Below, piece by piece: positions 9,034 through 10,922 of a stretch of 10,922 nt of DNA (its first letter is position 1; each line of letters starts with the position of its first letter). Where the stretch lies: NCBI GenBank assembly GCA_028565635.1, contig JAOXYB010058368.1:1-10922 (forward strand), written 5' to 3'. The position numbers were made by a program, and so were the translations under genes. The stretch is from Phoronis ovalis. Its lineage: Eukaryota; Phoronida; Phoronidae. Under the pieces are notes generated by a model. That model was given only the letters and a program-made list of their open reading frames with translations. It was not told the DNA's origin and made no database searches.

Positions 9034-9218
9034 GACTGAGAAGTCACCCATGGAAGGGGGTGATGTAAATGAGGACAGCAGTCAAGATGAGTCTGATCAT
9101 GATGACTCATCTCAGCAAGATAACAATTTGGGAATGCTAGCCACCAGCAGTGGCCTGTTTCCTAGTCAGCAATTACAGCAAAATTCTGAAGATGCTGTTG
9201 GCAGTGTTGGATTAAAAG
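9034..9218 (+). CDS. Candidate internal exon encoding an acidic, Ser/Gln-rich disordered segment
   Basis: The frame lies between an acceptor-like CTTTTGAAG (ending 9033) and a donor AAAAG then GTAACA (9219). It encodes about 61 residues: TEKSPMEGG, then an acidic run (EDSSQDESDHDDSSQQD), then a Gln/Ser/Leu section (FPSQQLQQNSED). An ATG at 9050 has a good context, so a start here is also possible. The composition is unlike random AT-rich translation and resembles the disordered linker or activation regions of nuclear regulators. Phase is compatible with the exon ending at 7263 (two bases plus one) and with an exon starting at 9321 (one base plus two). Alternative acceptors at 9040 and 9043 keep the frame. 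A faint resemblance to the DSSQ-ES region after the DNA-binding domain of nuclear factor I was considered but is too weak to name it. Confidence 0.5.
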
Positions 9219-9320
9219 GTAACAATTTTTTTTGAAAGAATTTCCTTCATTTCTTCTCTTAATGGTGCTGGTGGTTTTAGTAGGGAGGAAAAATTTCCAC
9301 ATGTTTTAACTCATTTTAGC

Positions 9321-9402
9321 CATGACGCTATTGCAGGCTGCTGTAGTAGAAAGATGCTTTTCAGCTTCCACTAGTGAACGCCATCACTGTTCAAGATATT
9401 GA
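9321..9402 (+). pseudogene. Short hAT-dimerisation-like fragment or terminal exon
   Basis: After an acceptor-like TAACTCATTTTAG (ending about 9319-9320), a frame reads MTLLQAAVVERCFSASTSER and ends at TGA 9400-9402. The ERCFSA string with the preceding small hydrophobic residues resembles the conserved ERxFSA motif of the hAT transposase C-terminal dimerisation domain. The match covers under 20 residues and the rest of the domain is missing, so this is at most a relic. Read with CC at 9320-9321 as the end of a split codon, it is in phase with the exon ending at 9218 and would close a short three-exon model. AATAAA at 9409-9414 follows only six bases after the stop. Confidence 0.25.
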
Positions 9403-9408
9403 AAGAAT

Positions 9409-9414
9409 AATAAA
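9409..9414 (+). promoter_or_regulatory. Possible polyadenylation signal AATAAA
   Basis: It is a perfect hexamer just downstream of the stop at 9400-9402. It is meaningful only if the three-exon model is right, because the hexamer is frequent in AT-rich DNA. Confidence 0.2.
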
Positions 9415-9661
9415 TGCTTTGAATCTTAATTTTTTGTTGTTGCTATATATCTTTAAGTAAGTGCTTGAAGTACCATTCACTTCGTATTTTATCTTTTTTT
9501 TAATAATTTAATGTTTTTTCGTCATTTTCTTTTCTTATTGAACTTCCCACAAACAAAAACCAGAGCTCACAACTTATTTTTAACCCCATATCAAAGAACA
9601 TTATTTAAACACTAATGCACTGTAGCTAAAACCACAGGTTAATTTGTAGTAGCTATTCTGC
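9415..9661. other. AT-rich spacer
   Basis: T-rich spacer with no exon, RNA or repeat structure that I can support. Confidence 0.5.
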
Positions 9662-9668
9662 AGTTGCT
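9662..9668. repeat. Left target-site duplication AGTTGCT
   Basis: AGTTGCT is repeated at 10224-10230. If the element is taken to begin one base later, the duplication is AGTTGCTC (9662-9669 and 10224-10231), eight bases. Confidence 0.75.
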
Positions 9669-10223
9669 CCCGGGGGGGTGGTCAATATGAAACTGGGTAC
9701 GCATGTTCCAACAAAATTTTGCTTGAAAGGGTATCTTTTTCGAACCGCCGGCGCGTAACGCATGTTACGTGCTTAGGGTCTGTTTTTTGGCTAAAATCAC
9801 GAAAACGGGTGATTTTTTTGGAGGTGTGACACTTCCTAAGGGGTGTTGTTTGGAAATTTCACTGCATTAGGGTAATCGTTAAAATTTCACTTCATTAGGG
9901 GTGTAAATACGGTCAAGAAAACTTAATATGTTTACCAGAATGTGTATTCCCCGTCATATGAAAGTTACTTCCTGAATTGGTGCTATTTTGAGAATAACCT
10001 TTTAAAACACGGCATACGATTGGTCAGGTCAGGGTTTAGGTATCACGTGATCCACTTCCTTAGGGGTGTACTTTTTCAAAAAGCACTTCCTTAGGAGTGT
10101 ATTAAAAAAAAAAATCACTTCCTTAGGGGTGTATTTTGTGCAGAATTTCACTTCGTTAGGGGCTCTTTTGAAAAGTCATGTTGGAACATGGGTACTCACT
10201 TTCATAGTGACCACCCCACTGGG
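9669..10223. mobile_element. 555 bp non-autonomous DNA transposon (MITE)
   Basis: The 45 bp ends at 9669-9713 and 10179-10223 are inverted repeats identical at 39 of 45 positions. They start CCCGGGGGGGTGGTC on the left and CCCAGTGGGGTGGTC on the right (reverse complement), and both finish CATGTTCCAACA. Matching flanks AGTTGCT (or AGTTGCTC) are the target-site duplication. The interior has no coding capacity; it contains a GC-rich patch (about 9750-9775) and seven copies of an 18 bp motif. A 7-8 bp duplication would suit hAT- or P-like machinery (8 bp), but the termini do not settle the superfamily. It depends on a transposase supplied elsewhere. The diverged ends and the intact duplication suggest a moderately old insertion. 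Confidence 0.9.
9830..10164 (+). repeat. Seven interspersed copies of CACTTCCTTAGGGGTGTA
   Basis: Copies start at 9830, 9860, 9888, 10053, 10084, 10116 and 10149. The four right-hand copies are 31, 32 and 33 bp apart; the three left-hand ones are 30 and 28 bp apart and more diverged (CACTGCATTAGGGT at 9860). A worn copy ACTTCCTGAATTGGTGCT at about 9967 lies in the gap. Spacers between copies are unrelated and often A- or T-rich. The motif is far better conserved than the spacers. Confidence 0.85.
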
Positions 10224-10230
10224 AGTTGCT
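10224..10230. repeat. Right target-site duplication AGTTGCT
   Basis: It is the direct copy of 9662-9668, directly abutting the right inverted repeat. Confidence 0.75.
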
Positions 10231-10675
10231 CAAGCACGCAATTGACCAGAGTGAGTGACTTGCCACATTAAAAATGTACTGGCCAATGATTGAGAGATGG
10301 GCCATACAAATGCACATACCCAATATTCTTGAATCAAACTGAATCTAACTGGTGAAATAAAGGGATTTATAGATCATGTCAAGTTATGTGTGTTGTGACG
10401 CCCAGTTGTGTAGCACTGTGTGTGTGTTGGAATTAATGGAACATGACACATGTCTCGGAGGGACACAGTGACATTTGTCAGTACTTATGACCACAAGTGA
10501 GGAAAACAAAACTAGAAACATTGTATACAGTAGTGCACTGCTCTAGGTTTTTCATTGAAATAGGTTTGTATACTCCAATTATTACTATAATAATATTTTA
10601 ATAAAATTTTAATCCTTTCCTTAGGTATACACAAACTATCTCACATTTTTATGCCCATCCACCATATAGTCGCAG
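10231..10675. other. Gene-less stretch
   Basis: No exon or RNA gene is seen. There are short TG-rich patches (about 10385-10430) and an AATAAAATTTTAAT tract (about 10600). Confidence 0.5.
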
Positions 10676-10922
10676 TGTAGGCGTCGTCGTCATCGTATGT
10701 TCCTTAGTCTCGCAATAACAGTTTCAGTTTTTACCTGATCGGCTTCATATTCGGCACAGGGTAAATACAGGTCAAAGTTGAGGTCTGTTTTACTTTTGAC
10801 CTTGATTACTTCCAATATGGCCGACTGGCGGCCATGTTTCTTCCTGAGAGGGCACGTAACAATAAGTCTATAGCCGCGAAGACGAAGCGCTACCTGGATG
10901 ATTCAAAGGTGGTTCTAGGAAG
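10676..10922. repeat. Likely part of a dispersed repeat, runs off the window
   Basis: This terminal segment is GC-richer than its surroundings and full of inverted words. CGTCGTCGTCATCG lies near 10682-10695. AGGTCAAAGT at 10769-10778 is inverted as ACTTTTGACCT at 10792-10802 with one extra base. A perfect hairpin ATGGCCG-ACTGG-CGGCCAT occupies 10817-10835. The density of paired words is typical of a transposable-element end, but without the other end it cannot be classified. Confidence 0.4.

Noticed and set aside
9034-9218. Naming the exon as nuclear factor I
   Set aside because: Only a DSSQ-ES string and general Ser/Asp richness agree, which is too little to identify a family.
9830-10164. 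CRISPR array
   Set aside because: The 18 bp motif is too short and diverged, spacers are about 10-15 bp and A/T-rich, and the array sits inside a eukaryotic-type MITE.

Overview
The window reads as non-coding-rich nuclear DNA from an invertebrate animal. It is AT-rich (about two thirds A+T by eye) and has no long ORF, operon or ribosome-binding-site structure. The only plausible protein-coding pieces are short reading frames bounded by splice-like AG and GT dinucleotides, and the rest is simple repeats, minisatellite-like tandem repeats and small transposable elements. The species cannot be fixed from sequence alone; a marine invertebrate genome would fit the repeat content, but that is inference.

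Layout. Positions 1-6400 hold no convincing gene. They contain a ~30 bp tandem array (480-570), three diverged copies of a GTTA...GAACCG repeat (739-900), several hairpins, an ATG-rich microsatellite and a small duplicated unit (5721-5896). Positions 6441-6777 look like a miniature inverted-repeat element with internal ~31 bp repeats. Immediately beside it, on the minus strand, 6785-6970 encodes a peptide ending in the GH-x8-Y arrangement of tyrosine recombinases, preceded by a good splice acceptor.

From 7086 to 9414 on the plus strand there are three pieces whose splice phases agree: 7094-7263, 9034-9218 and 9321-9402, the last followed by AATAAA. They could be exons of one short gene, or unrelated. 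I do not recognise the first two. The third contains an ERCFSA motif like the C-terminal dimerisation region of hAT transposases. A minus-strand frame at 8344-8559 with a downstream AATAAA lies inside the putative intron and is a weak terminal-exon candidate.

The best-supported feature is a 555 bp non-autonomous DNA transposon at 9669-10223. It has 45 bp terminal inverted repeats (39/45 identical), a 7-8 bp target-site duplication, and an internal set of seven copies of an 18 bp motif spaced about 28-33 bp apart within two clusters. The last 250 bases hold inverted repeats and look like part of another dispersed repeat.

The theme that links regions is a recurring structure: short, unrelated sequence units repeated with a ~30-33 bp period, two sets of them inside inverted-repeat elements. 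No complete gene, RNA gene or CRISPR array is supported.
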